In this document: positions 33,345-42,900 of the stretch, one piece after another
How the letters are laid out: each line of letters starts with the position of its first letter
Numbering within the stretch: position 1 is the first letter of the stretch
NCBI GenBank assembly: GCA_903892415.1
Contig: CAITIQ010000333.1
Coordinates: 1 to 63,558 of the forward strand
Source of the DNA: an uncultured delta proteobacterium
GTDB lineage: Bacteria > Myxococcota_A > Polyangia > Polyangiales > Polyangiaceae
Length of the DNA stretch: 63,558 bases
Direction of reading: 5' to 3'
Translations under genes and position numbers: made by a program
The notes under the pieces: model-generated
What the model saw: only the letters and a program-made list of their open reading frames with translations
The model's database searches: none
Told to the model about the DNA's origin: nothing

Positions 33345-35087
33345 TCAGCGTGCGAGCAGTCGACGTGCGCCCCCTGCAAGTTGCTTGTCAGGCCCAACGC
33401 TGAGCTGCATCGCAAGACTTCGGCCCTGAGGCCGCGTAGTGGGGACAGCGAGCATCCAGCTCAAGGCTGCTTTGCGAACAAGCGCCGGTTCGCTCTCATC
33501 AGCCGCGATCCAGCTCACGAGCTCAGCGTCGACGTGTCGAGGCCCCAAGTGCTCGAGCATAGCGATTGCGCGATAGCGAGCCGAGGTCGGAGCTGCAGTA
33601 TCCCCTGCAATGTCTATCAGCGTGTCGGCCTCGGTCGACGTGCGCGCTAGGACCCGTCCAAGTTCTTCGTAGTAGTTCGCTCCACTGGGACAGCCTACAC
33701 CCTGCAGAAAAGCGCGAACGGGCTCGGGAGCGGAGACTCCCCAAGGGGGTGCGGGCGCGAGCGAGCTTCGGCCTCGCGTCCGAACGAAGGCCGCCTCGAG
33801 CTCCTCGGTCGACACTTGACGATGTTCAGCCATCTTGGTCGAGATCGGAGGGCCATAAGGCTCCATCGGCATTTCGCCCGGAGCGTACACGCCCCGATAG
33901 ATCGGGCTGGCCTGAATCACGGTCCGCTGCTTGGCCGAGAATAGCCCTTCACCGCTGCCGCCTGTGGGAAACATCGCAAAGCTGTGGTCAGGACACGCAT
34001 CATCGAGCGCACCGGCGTCCATGCATAGTGGGGTATCCGAGAGCGCGTCCCCAAGCCCCGGCTGGAACTCAGAGGTATGAAACAGCCCCGCAAAGTGTCC
34101 CGCCTCGTGCCGCAGGATCAACGGGTCAATGAAGTTGGAGTCGTAAAAGACCTGCCAGATGATCGCGCTCCCGCCCGTGCCGTGGACCACCGGCACGCCC
34201 GGCACGCCGAGAGAGAAGCCGGCCGCTCCCTCGAATCCGCCGCCGATTTCCCCCGTAGCGATGATGTTGAGCGCTGGGCGCGTAGGCGCCTGTTCGGTAA
34301 GCGGTAGCACGTCGAAGAGGTTGACGTCGTCGATGAAGAAAAACTCGTCGGGGATAGAAAAATAGCGAACCTGCCCCAGCGTGATCCCCCCCCAATCCGA
34401 ATAGGTATTCACGAGAGTATCGGTCACCTCGGAATCATCGATGAGCCCATCCGGCATGAAGACGTTAATGTCCAGGACACCCCCGTAAAACCCCCCGTCG
34501 ATCGTGCTACGTTTCCAGATAGACGCTCGAGATGGAGAGCCCGCGCTGTAGTCGAAGCTCCAGTTTCCTTGGGCAAACGGAAACGTCTCGGGATGGTCGA
34601 GCTGCGGAGCAGCCATGGCCACGGCGCCAAACCATTGCCAGCTGTATTGATTGGTTGGATTGAAGCCATTGACTACTAGCGCGCCAGAAGGGGCGCGCTG
34701 CGTATTGATGGCAACGTCTGCGAAAGGATCACTGGCGTGCAAGACGGCGGTGACGCCTAGGGTCCCCGGAGTCGTATCGAGCGACACGGTGCCGCTGAAT
34801 TGGTCCTCAATCACCACCTCCTCGGTGAGGCCAGGTCCGCCGCCACCAACCGGCGAGATACCCGTCGAGGAAGATGAGTCGGGATTGCCAGTGGAGTTTG
34901 AACTCGAGTCCACAGTGACATTGGGGCCAACGGGCGAGGTGCCACCGCCACCATTGGTCGTAGTCGTGGGAGCGGCGCCAGCCCCACCTTCTCCGTCCGA
35001 GTAAAACGCAACCTTGCCGCCACAGCCTACGGTGGAGCAAACAAGGGCCAAGTTGAACAAGGACGTGAGCGGGCTTAGCGTTCGCAT
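33345..35087 (-). CDS. Metzincin-type zinc metalloprotease lipoprotein (M43-like)
   Basis: About 580 residues from the ATG at 35087. The lipobox TVGC gives Cys22, followed by a Gly/Thr/Ser-rich spacer to about residue 85. The protease motif is HEAGHFAGLFH at 327-337 (HExxHxxGxxH), and a Met-turn candidate follows in FAMFPTGGSGEGLFSAKQ. The order fits M43 pappalysin-type secreted proteases. The C-terminal 120 residues include alpha-helical repeat-like segments (GDTAAPTSARYRAIAMLEHL) as in HEAT units. It converges with the PYP gene, the stops being 3 bases apart. Presumed surface anchored. Confidence 0.85.
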   Translation of the reverse strand: MRTLSPLTSLFNLALVCSTVGCGGKVAFYSDGEGGAGAAPTTTTNGGGGTSPVGPNVTVDSSSNSTGNPDSSSSTGISPVGGGGPGLTEEVVIEDQFSGTVSLDTTPGTLGVTAVLHASDPFADVAINTQRAPSGALVVNGFNPTNQYSWQWFGAVAMAAPQLDHPETFPFAQGNWSFDYSAGSPSRASIWKRSTIDGGFYGGVLDINVFMPDGLIDDSEVTDTLVNTYSDWGGITLGQVRYFSIPDEFFFIDDVNLFDVLPLTEQAPTRPALNIIATGEIGGGFEGAAGFSLGVPGVPVVHGTGGSAIIWQVFYDSNFIDPLILRHEAGHFAGLFHTSEFQPGLGDALSDTPLCMDAGALDDACPDHSFAMFPTGGSGEGLFSAKQRTVIQASPIYRGVYAPGEMPMEPYGPPISTKMAEHRQVSTEELEAAFVRTRGRSSLAPAPPWGVSAPEPVRAFLQGVGCPSGANYYEELGRVLARTSTEADTLIDIAGDTAAPTSARYRAIAMLEHLGPRHVDAELVSWIAADESEPALVRKAALSWMLAVPTTRPQGRSLAMQLSVGPDKQLAGGARRLLAR

Positions 35088-35187
35088 GGTTCGAGGTTCC
35101 CAGGGCGGCGATGCACCGCCTCGCGAGCCTACCATTCGGAACTCAAAGCTGGGCTCAAACTATCCCAACCAAGAGCCCGCGCGCACG

Positions 35188-36786
35188 CTACGGATGGATC
35201 AACACCGTCGTGCCTTCTCCGGTCTCTTTCTCCACCGTTACACCGTGCCATTCGGCAGGCAGCAGCGGGGTCGTGAAAAGGAAGACCCGCCTGGCGTCGA
35301 TCGGAGAAAGGTTGACGCAGCCGTGGCTGCGAGGCCGGCCGAAGTCTTCGTGCCAAGGGGCAGCGTGAAGCGCGTAGCCTCCCTTGAAGTACTGAACCCA
35401 CGGCACATCACGCAGCTCAAACTTGTTGTCGACCTCGTTGGCGTCCATGGTCGTGGTGAGGTGCTTCTCGCGAATCTCAAAGGTGCCGGTTGGCGTGGAC
35501 AGGGTCTTTTTGGGGTCCCCTAGTCCATCTCGGCCCGTGCTGATCGCCGTGGCGTAAACAGCCTTCTGACCTTCATAGAGTACCAGCGTCTGCGATTGGA
35601 TCGATATGTCGATCCAGCGCTTGTCGGTCTTGGCGAAGGACGGCAACTTGGAGGGCTTCGCCGCTATTGCAATATCTCTCTCGCGGTACCACTCTCCACC
35701 CGACGCCTCGAGCAAGCGGTGACCACCAAGGTTGCGCGAGCGACCAGTCAATTGCACCGGATCCAACTTCGGAATCTCATCGACCTTGTCGAGTGCAGCG
35801 TGACTCAGGTCATACGAGTAAACATCCTCATGTTTCACAAAGGCGACGGGCAGGGACCAACCCTCACGCAGGTTCACGCCGTGAAAGGTCGACCCGCGTT
35901 CTGGCTTCAGCTTGGACGTAGGTACCAGGCGAGCGTCGGTGGTCAAAGCAAAGCGCCGGTCCCCCGGCCCGACGAAGGTACCGATCACTCCAATCATCGC
36001 CTTGCGAGCGATACGGTTTGTGATCACCGCGTAGTCAGGCACCTTGAACGCTGCAATGTTCGGGATCTTGCGGCCATCAGCGAAGAACCAAGGGGGCTCA
36101 TCACTCCCGGTTCCGCCGTAAATCTTGTTGTAGTCGAGGGCAGGCGGCTCGTCAGGCGCAACTCCTACGGTATTGCCGTCCGCATCAAACTCGAGGTCAT
36201 TCGAGCCAACGGAGAGCGCGTCCCATTTGAGGTGAAGTTTATTGTAGCTCCGCAGATGGCGGTCGAGCGCCATCTCGTATTGCTCCTGCTCTTTCACCGT
36301 CGGGATTCGATAGTAGTTTGGAGCGATGGCCCGCACGAATGCGTAGGGATAGGGCAGTGGCTTGCTCGGATCGGGCCGCAAGGTCAGCGCCCGAATGATT
36401 GGATGCTCGAGGTCTGTCGTCGCCTCGCCGCTCGCGCACATGAACCCGCGAGGCATAATGCGGTACCAGCCACCTTGGCAGTCGTCGGTCTTGACCGGCT
36501 TGGCGCCTCGCGGAATCGTGCCACCCGCACGCAGGTAGCCGATCTTGGTCGAGCGGCGGTCGGGCTGAGCGAAGATAGGCGCCGCGAACTCTGCGGCACC
36601 CAAGCGCGGCCCATCAGCTTCAGGAATCAGCTCAGGCGCGTCAAACGCTTGGTTGGGCGCTGAACTCTTCGACAGCGCAGGCAGTCCCCCGCCGTTGTCG
36701 TTCTCCTTCGCGGCCTTCTTGCAACCGACGGCGAGCGTCGCTGCAAAACTGAGCGCTGTCGCGAGAAACCACCTCCTGGCACGCAT
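35188..36786 (-). CDS. L,D-transpeptidase (YkuD domain) lipoprotein with SH3-like domain
   Basis: 532 residues from the ATG at 36786. Lipobox AVGC predicts Cys22. Residues about 60-115 resemble a bacterial SH3 domain (IFAQPDRRSTKIGYLRAGG). The YkuD domain is in the C-terminal third: ISIQSQTLVLYEGQKAVYAT, LSTPTGTFEIREKH and the catalytic HEDFGRPRSHGCVNLSPIDA containing the nucleophile Cys. It should form 3-3 cross-links in peptidoglycan or attach proteins to it from the periplasm. Downstream of the Old Yellow Enzyme gene by 43 bases on the same strand. Confidence 0.93.
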   Translation of the reverse strand: MRARRWFLATALSFAATLAVGCKKAAKENDNGGGLPALSKSSAPNQAFDAPELIPEADGPRLGAAEFAAPIFAQPDRRSTKIGYLRAGGTIPRGAKPVKTDDCQGGWYRIMPRGFMCASGEATTDLEHPIIRALTLRPDPSKPLPYPYAFVRAIAPNYYRIPTVKEQEQYEMALDRHLRSYNKLHLKWDALSVGSNDLEFDADGNTVGVAPDEPPALDYNKIYGGTGSDEPPWFFADGRKIPNIAAFKVPDYAVITNRIARKAMIGVIGTFVGPGDRRFALTTDARLVPTSKLKPERGSTFHGVNLREGWSLPVAFVKHEDVYSYDLSHAALDKVDEIPKLDPVQLTGRSRNLGGHRLLEASGGEWYRERDIAIAAKPSKLPSFAKTDKRWIDISIQSQTLVLYEGQKAVYATAISTGRDGLGDPKKTLSTPTGTFEIREKHLTTTMDANEVDNKFELRDVPWVQYFKGGYALHAAPWHEDFGRPRSHGCVNLSPIDARRVFLFTTPLLPAEWHGVTVEKETGEGTTVLIHP

Positions 36787-36829
36787 GGGCCCCTCATGCC
36801 CAAGCAACCCCTGGTGGGCCAAGTTTCCG

Positions 36830-37924
36830 CTAGCCGACCATGCCCTTGAAACGGCGCAGGTAGTTGATGAACGTGGGGCTGACCGCGCGCTCGAGGTATT
36901 GCTCCGGCGTCAGCGGGGGTTGATCCGGAACCCAGCCGGCGGTCAGAACGTTCTTGGCCCAGTCCGGGTTGATGATGGCGGCTCGCCCAATCGCGACCAT
37001 GTCAGCGCCAAGTCCGAGAGCCATTTCCGCGGTCTCGCGCGTGCCGATCGCGCCTGCGACGATCAAGGGAACCTCCGGCGGTAGCGCGGCTCGGAACATC
37101 GGGATCGGGTGGCGCGTGGGCTCTTTCTTGGTTAGCCGCTTTATATCCCAAAGCGAGATATGCACGTAATCGGCACCGTCTTCGGCGAGACGAGAAGCAA
37201 CCTCGAGACTGTCGTGGAGGTCGAGGCCACGCGCATATCCGAAGTCCTCAGGAGAAATGCGCACTCCGAGTACAGCCTTGGGGATCGCCGAGCGCGTTGC
37301 CCGAACAATCTCGCCCACAAAGCGATAGCGAGCCGCTGCGCTACCACCGTAGCCGTCTGCCCGAGTGTTCATCGTGCTGCTAAGGAATTGGCTCAACAAG
37401 TAACCGTGGGCCGCATGCAACTCGACGCCGGAGAAGCCATGAGCCACGACCCGCTTCGCGGCCTCCACAAAGTCTTGCTGGACCGCCGGGATCTCTGTGC
37501 TGGTGAGCGCGCGCGGGGGTTCAAAGTTCTCCTCGGTCGAGCTGAAAGCCGAAGCGCTCTTCGGCTGAACACCAGTAAGGCGAGCAGGCGACCTCACTCC
37601 GCCGTGATAGAGCTGTACCAGGCCAAGCGCGCCCGCCGCAGAGATGGCTCGCGCGAGCGACTCGGTGCGACCCCCTTGCTCCTCGGAAGCAACGCCTAGT
37701 TGCCCATCGAACCCTTTGCCGTCTGCCGAAACGTAGGCCGCACAGGTGGTGATGATGCCAAAACCACCTTGAGCTCGCCGCTCGAGCCAACGAGCTTCAT
37801 CCTCGCTCAAGAAGCCATCATCACCGCTTTGCTGATTGGTGAGCGCGGCGAGAGCCATGCGGTTCTTCGACGTTACCCCACAACGAAAGTGCAGCTCATC
37901 CGATAGTTCGATTGGTTTGTTCAT
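36830..37924 (-). CDS. NADH:flavin oxidoreductase (Old Yellow Enzyme family)
   Basis: 364 residues, a TIM-barrel flavoprotein. Characteristic phrases are NRMALAALTNQQSGDDGFLS, VQLYHGGVRS, GFSGVELHAAHGYLLSQFLS, NTRADGYGGS and VAGAIGTRETAEMALGLGAD with AIGRAAIINPDW. FMN should bind in the barrel; the typical HN-to-HAAHGYL active-site pair is seen. It is the single-domain form, without the 4Fe-4S reductase extension of 2,4-dienoyl-CoA reductase. It reduces activated alkenes of unknown identity. Twelve bases separate it from the upstream alpha/beta hydrolase gene. Confidence 0.93.
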   Translation of the reverse strand: MNKPIELSDELHFRCGVTSKNRMALAALTNQQSGDDGFLSEDEARWLERRAQGGFGIITTCAAYVSADGKGFDGQLGVASEEQGGRTESLARAISAAGALGLVQLYHGGVRSPARLTGVQPKSASAFSSTEENFEPPRALTSTEIPAVQQDFVEAAKRVVAHGFSGVELHAAHGYLLSQFLSSTMNTRADGYGGSAAARYRFVGEIVRATRSAIPKAVLGVRISPEDFGYARGLDLHDSLEVASRLAEDGADYVHISLWDIKRLTKKEPTRHPIPMFRAALPPEVPLIVAGAIGTRETAEMALGLGADMVAIGRAAIINPDWAKNVLTAGWVPDQPPLTPEQYLERAVSPTFINYLRRFKGMVG

Positions 37925-37936
37925 TCGATTGCTGCC

Positions 37937-38806
37937 TCAAAGAGCGTCGGTCGCAAGACCATGGGCAAAATCAACGACTGCGCGAATCATTGCTTCCCGA
38001 TGTTCCGTGAGAAAGTACGTGTGGTCGGCTTCCGGCAAGAACTGCACACGAACGCCGCGTCCTCGCAAGTTGGGAAACATCTCGTCGAACTGCCGCTCAT
38101 CGACGAAATCAGACCACCCGCCGGTGTAAACGAACAGACTGCGAACCCCACGCCCGACGAGCAATGAAAGCTCCGCCCGCGCTTGTTGCTCGTCAGGCCA
38201 GTCGGTGAAGTACGCATCAGCTTCGGTCGCAGCCGCCGCGGACGGCGGCCCAGCGAGCCGCTCCCGCAAGCCCTCCGCCAAGCGACCTAGCAGCGAAGGC
38301 CAGCCGCTCGGCTGCAAGACTTTCCGCAACAGCACCTGCCGGTAAAAGATCGGCGTTCGATAGGCGTAGGCATCGAGCATAACCAAAGCTTCCACCCTCA
38401 TATCCCCGAGGGCCACCTTGTGACTCTCGAGCGCGCCGTAGCAGATACCACCAAGAATGAAGCGCTTGATTCCGTAGACCTTCGTCAGGTGGTCCATGGC
38501 GGCGGATGCCTCGGCACGCACTTGCTCCATTCGTTGAACGCGCGGGTCAGGCGCTGGTCCATCGCCCACGCCGACGTGGTCCATGCGCAACACGAGCGTT
38601 CCAGAGTCAGCTACACGGCGCGCGAGCTCGACATACCCTCGGTACGGACCTGTGCGGTAAACCAGCCCCGAGTTGAGCAAGATAAGTGCATAGGGACTCG
38701 CGCTCGCTCCGCCAGGAGGGACTGAGACAATACCGAATAGCTGCTGCGCATTGCCAAATAGCTGGACCACCTCAGCAACTGGCTTCTTTACCACGTGCGG
38801 AGTCAT
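37937..38806 (-). CDS. Alpha/beta hydrolase, exosortase-associated type 1-like
   Basis: 289 residues. The oxyanion and core strands are seen in ALILLNSGLVYRTGPYRGY and LVLRMDHVGVGDGPAP. The nucleophile elbow is GGICYG, placing Cys122 where most relatives have Ser, as in the exosortase-associated hydrolase 1 group and dienelactone hydrolases. His of the triad is probably in EADHTYF near the C-terminus. It overlaps the upstream companion hydrolase by 4 bases, and the two probably act together. No exosortase or PEP-CTERM gene is in the window, so the parent pathway is unclear. Confidence 0.82.
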   Translation of the reverse strand: MTPHVVKKPVAEVVQLFGNAQQLFGIVSVPPGGASASPYALILLNSGLVYRTGPYRGYVELARRVADSGTLVLRMDHVGVGDGPAPDPRVQRMEQVRAEASAAMDHLTKVYGIKRFILGGICYGALESHKVALGDMRVEALVMLDAYAYRTPIFYRQVLLRKVLQPSGWPSLLGRLAEGLRERLAGPPSAAAATEADAYFTDWPDEQQARAELSLLVGRGVRSLFVYTGGWSDFVDERQFDEMFPNLRGRGVRVQFLPEADHTYFLTEHREAMIRAVVDFAHGLATDAL

Positions 38807-39603
38807 AGGGCGCCTAGCGGGCTGAGACTGGACACCACACTGGCCGGAAGGTTTGCTGAAAGAACGCGCTCTTCAACAGCCGCCGCAAGGTCCCAAGACG
38901 ACGTGAGTTCGACCTCTCCAAAAGAGGTCGAGACACCAGCACCCGTGAGTGTGTCGAGATATGCGCGCGCCTCTTGCCGCGAGCTGGACTCGAGCAAGGT
39001 CACTCGAATACTGGTTAAGTCCAAAAGAGCATCCCGCCGGATGTTGCGTAACTCAGCAAGGAACTCGTCGGAGACCCTGAAGCCTACGAGCTCGCGGTCG
39101 ACACCACGCGGGGTCGCCGAGCGCTGCCAATAACGCTTTGAGCTCGCGAGGGCCTCGGTGTGGATTGCCCGCTGACTCAGCACATGAGCAACACCATCGA
39201 GGACGGCGTCCAGTGCGATGACGTGGGTGGCTTTGATTTGCCGCGCAGCCCGCAACGCGATGGTTGCCCCAACCCGAACCCCAAAGAGTGAAACTTTCCG
39301 CACTCCGCTCAGGTCCCGCAGCTCGGTGCTCGCCTGTACCACATCATCGTTCCAGCGCGTTAAAGTAGCCTGCTCATAGCTCCCGGCCGAGTCCCCAACA
39401 CCAAACCAGTCGAAGCGCAGCGTGTGATAGCCGGCGCGCACCAGCGCGGCTGAAACCAGTCTCATCAGGCTGTGAGTGCGCACGTGCTCCTGCGCAACCG
39501 GTGGACACAGCACAACGCCATGGCCCTTCGCCACCTTATCGGCTGGCGCCTCGAAAATTCCGAACAGCGGGCTAGCCGAACTCCCAAAGAACATCGGCCT
39601 CAT
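38803..39603 (-). CDS. Alpha/beta hydrolase, exosortase-associated type 2-like, with Arg at the nucleophile position
   Basis: 266 residues. The fold is clear from VVLCPPVAQEHVRTHSLMR and LRFDWFGVGDSAGSY, but the elbow GxSxG is GVRVG, with Arg110 replacing Ser. The same RxG elbow (GLRLG) is found in exosortase-associated hydrolase 2 proteins as I recall. It is probably catalytically altered or a non-catalytic partner of the Cys-type hydrolase whose gene overlaps it by 4 bases. First gene of the four-gene minus-strand operon; a short palindrome (GGGAGATCTCCC) lies 23 bases upstream. Confidence 0.78.
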   Translation of the reverse strand: MRPMFFGSSASPLFGIFEAPADKVAKGHGVVLCPPVAQEHVRTHSLMRLVSAALVRAGYHTLRFDWFGVGDSAGSYEQATLTRWNDDVVQASTELRDLSGVRKVSLFGVRVGATIALRAARQIKATHVIALDAVLDGVAHVLSQRAIHTEALASSKRYWQRSATPRGVDRELVGFRVSDEFLAELRNIRRDALLDLTSIRVTLLESSSRQEARAYLDTLTGAGVSTSFGEVELTSSWDLAAAVEERVLSANLPASVVSSLSPLGAL

Positions 39604-39626
39604 GGGGAGGCGAGCTCGAGGTCATA

Positions 39627-39638
39627 GGGAGATCTCCC
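39627..39638. promoter_or_regulatory. Short palindrome GGGAGATCTCCC upstream of the hydrolase operon
   Basis: Perfect 12-base inverted repeat beginning 23 bases before the ATG (39603) of the first hydrolase gene. Short palindromes arise by chance, so operator status is only possible. It is also in the 180-base region before tRNA-Arg, which otherwise shows nothing. Confidence 0.3.
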
Positions 39639-39785
39639 GTGGTCGGCCGACACATGCAATCAGTTACCCGGTGCCATTCTCGCGTCAATTGCAGCCACCC
39701 TCCGCTGATTTTTTGGCCTTGGTGTCGGCTCAGCTTGCACACGAATTTGGACCGTGCGACAAGGCGGAGGTGCCTTTGGGCGCAA

Positions 39786-39862
39786 GCGACACTAGCTCAG
39801 TTGGATAGAGCGCTGCCCTCCGAAGGCAGAGGTCGCAGGTTCGACTCCTGCGTGTCGCGCCA
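39786..39862 (+). tRNA. tRNA-Arg (anticodon CCG), CCA encoded
   Basis: Cloverleaf read directly: acceptor GCGACAC with GTGTCGC, D-arm GCTCAGTTGGATAGAGC, anticodon stem CTGCC/GGCAG with loop CTCCGAA (anticodon CCG), T-arm GCAGGTTCGACTCCTGC, discriminator G and encoded CCA. It reads the codon CGG, which is frequent in this genome. No integrase or duplicated 3' end is visible beside it. Confidence 0.97.
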
Positions 39863-39914
39863 AGGTCTCGCGTTGCAGCTTGCTGCCGGGTCTCGCGTCT
39901 TCTACCTCGAGGGG

Positions 39915-42900
39915 ATGATGATGACGACGAAAGCTCCCCTCTTGGTCGTCGGAGCGTTGGCGTGTGGTGCTTGCGCCACGGAGTCGTCATCCGAGGCGTT
40001 GCAGACTGCGTCCCAGGCAGGCTCGCACCGGAGGGTCGAGGCCTACTACGTTGTGCTCGAGGGAGGTGGGGCGGTGGCTCAGCTCCCGCCGGGTATGGAT
40101 CCGCGTTCCGCGGACGCAACGAGGATCACCAGGCGACGCATCGCGGAGATCGAGAAGCAGCAGAGCGACTTGGAACCGATCCTCGAGGCGGTTGGGGCCA
40201 AAACCATCGCGCGCCTCTCACGCCTCGCGAATGTGGTGCAAGTTCTGACTGACGAACGCGGCGCCCACACCATCGAGCAATTGGCCGGGGTGGTTCGAGT
40301 CGAGCGCGCGCCGCTCTTCTACCCGCAGCTCAATTCTGCGGTCCCCGTCAGCGGAGCGCCAACCGTCTGGGCCGGCGTACCTGGCTATACTGGAGACGGC
40401 GTAACAATAGGCATTATCGACTCCGGCATCGATTACACCCATGCAGACTTTGGGGGCGTCGGGACCAGTACCGACTACTCCGGCAACGACCCGGCCGTGG
40501 TCGAACCGGGCAGCTTCCCGACCATCAAAGTCGTTGGCGGGTGGGACTTCGCTGGCGAGAACTATGACGCTGAGAACGCCCCAGCACCACAACCGGACGC
40601 CGATCCGCTCGATTGCGCCACGACGATCGGGCAACAGATTTCCGGTGGTCACGGCACCCACGTTGCCGGGATCGCCGCCGGGACCGGGGTCTCGAACGAC
40701 GGGTCAAGCTTCCTTGGCCCCTATGACCAGAACCTCGGCGCGCTGTCCTTCCGTGTTGGGCCTGGTGTGGCGCCTCGAGCCAGCCTCTACGCGCTAAAGG
40801 TGTTTGGCTGCCAGGGCGCCTCCACCCTGCTCGGAGCAGCACTCGACCGGGCCGCCGATCCGAACTTGGACGGGAGCTTCGAGGACCGCCTCGACATCGT
40901 CAATGCGTCGCTCGGCACCCCCTATGCGCTCGGTGCCTCGGTGACGGCGGAACTCGTTACCGGCTTAAACCGAGTTGGCACCTTACTCGTCGCAGCAGCC
41001 GGGAACGAGGGTCAGAGCTTTTTCGTGACTGGTTCGCCAGCGTCCTTCCCCGAGGTCCTTTCGGTGGCGGCGAGCGTGGATAATCGGCTTATCAATCTTA
41101 AAGTCACCTCCCCGGATTCAGCCGTTGCAGATTACCCAGCCGCCGAGGCCGTGTTCACCGAGCGCCTCGCCGCGGTTGGACCAGTGAACGCAGCGTTGGT
41201 GCGCGCCGCTCCGTCGTTGGGCTGCGCGCCGCTTAGCAACGCTGCCGAGCTGGCAGGCAATATTGCTTTAATCGATCGCGGCACGTGTCCTTTCGTCGAT
41301 AAGTTTGCCAATGCAGTAGCGGCCGGAGCCATAGCAGTCATCGTCGTGGATAACGAGGCAATGGCGTTGCCCTTCTCAATGGATGGTGCTGTTGGGGCCT
41401 CCTCCATTCCAGGCGTGATGGTGCGACTGAGCGACGGCGCTGCTCTCAAGTCCGCGTTGCAGGCCGGACCTGTCGAGGTCGTCCTCGATGCTAGCGACGC
41501 CTTTACGGGTGTGGGCTCGGAGTTCATCGCCGACTTTAGCTCACGCGGGCCGAGTGCGACCGACGGGCGGCTGAAGCCCGAGATTACCGCGCCAGGCGTA
41601 GCCATCGACTCGGCGGCGGTGGGAACTGGCTCCGCAGGCGTCAGCAATCAAGGCACGAGTATGGCAAGCCCGATCGTTGCTGGTGCAGCAGCCTTGGCTC
41701 GACAAGCCCACCCAACCTTCGGCCCGAGCGAGCTAAAGGCCAACCTGATGAACGGCGCCGCCAGTGTGCGCGATCTTGCTGGTCTTGTTTACGGCACCTC
41801 CGTAGTTGGCGCTGGTCGGGTCGACATCGCGCGCTCTTCAAAGGCTCAGGTGACCGCCGCTGCAGCTCCCAGCGCTGGAGAGGTCGGCGTTTCTTTTGGG
41901 ACGGTCATTGCACTCGCAGAGACGGTGGTCGAGCGTGAACTCACCGTAACCAATCACGGAAGCGAGCCAGCGACGATCGCTGCGGAAGTGCTTCCTACCT
42001 TCAGCCGCGACGGGGTCCAAGTCGGCGTAACTCCCAAGCAGCTTCAGCTGGCCGCGGGCGAGGCAGCCACGATGAGCCTGACGCTGGTCGTCGATCCTTT
42101 CGCCGTCGGTAATCCCGGCCCCGACCCGGGCACGCCGGCGTTGCAGGGGAATCAAACGCCGTTACCTCGCCACTATCTGAATCAGGCGAGCGGTCTTGTG
42201 CGACTGTCCCAGGCTGACCACGAGGACGTCGTGGTGCCTTACACCGGTAGCTTGCGCGCTGCGGTCGACCTGCATGGCTCGCTCGAACCTTCCTGCGGCG
42301 ACAACACCGATGCAGATAGCACAGTCGGAGTGTCCCTCGTCGGCGATGGGCCTCACCCAAGCCCAGTCGTCAGCGCCTTCCAGCTCGCGGCACTGGACGA
42401 TGAGGATGAGGACGCGCTCACCGACCCAATCGTAGCCATGACCGACATTCGTGCGGTCGGTATCGCAACGAACCTCGCCACAGCCCCGACCTTCGATGAT
42501 GCGCAGGTGTTCTTCGGCGTCGCCGTTTCCGGCGCTTGGTCGACGCCTGCTCGCGGTCCGCTCAGCGTGGTTACTGTCCGCATCGACGCCGACCAAGCGG
42601 GCGCCGACGAGTACGAAATCCGAGTCGAGGCGCGCAACCCTGATCCGCCTTACCGTGATGTCTTGGTCGCCAGTACCTACGACCTCGCTAGCGGAGAACG
42701 AATCGCCAGGTATCCGATTAACGTACTGACGCCGGACGTAGCCCAAACGAATCCCTTCAATGGCAGCGTCCTCGTGCTGAGCGCGAGTATGGCGGAGCTA
42801 GGCCTCAATCCCGACGCACCTGCGTTCGACTGGGTGGTTGCGACCGAACGCCCAGACCTCGTGATCTCGAGCGACACGGCCAAAGGGTCCTTCGACGCAG

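Noticed and set aside
35596..36663. Open frame of 355 codons opposite the L,D-transpeptidase
   Set aside because: The minus-strand gene carries the YkuD catalytic motif and SH3-like domain; the other is a shadow.
39786..39862. Possible integration site at tRNA-Arg
   Set aside because: No integrase, no partial duplicate of the tRNA 3' end and no foreign-looking block nearby.
39639..39914. Extension of the subtilase start upstream through tRNA-Arg
   Set aside because: The frame is open by chance, but it reads through the tRNA; the signal peptide and ribosome site fit 39915-39921.
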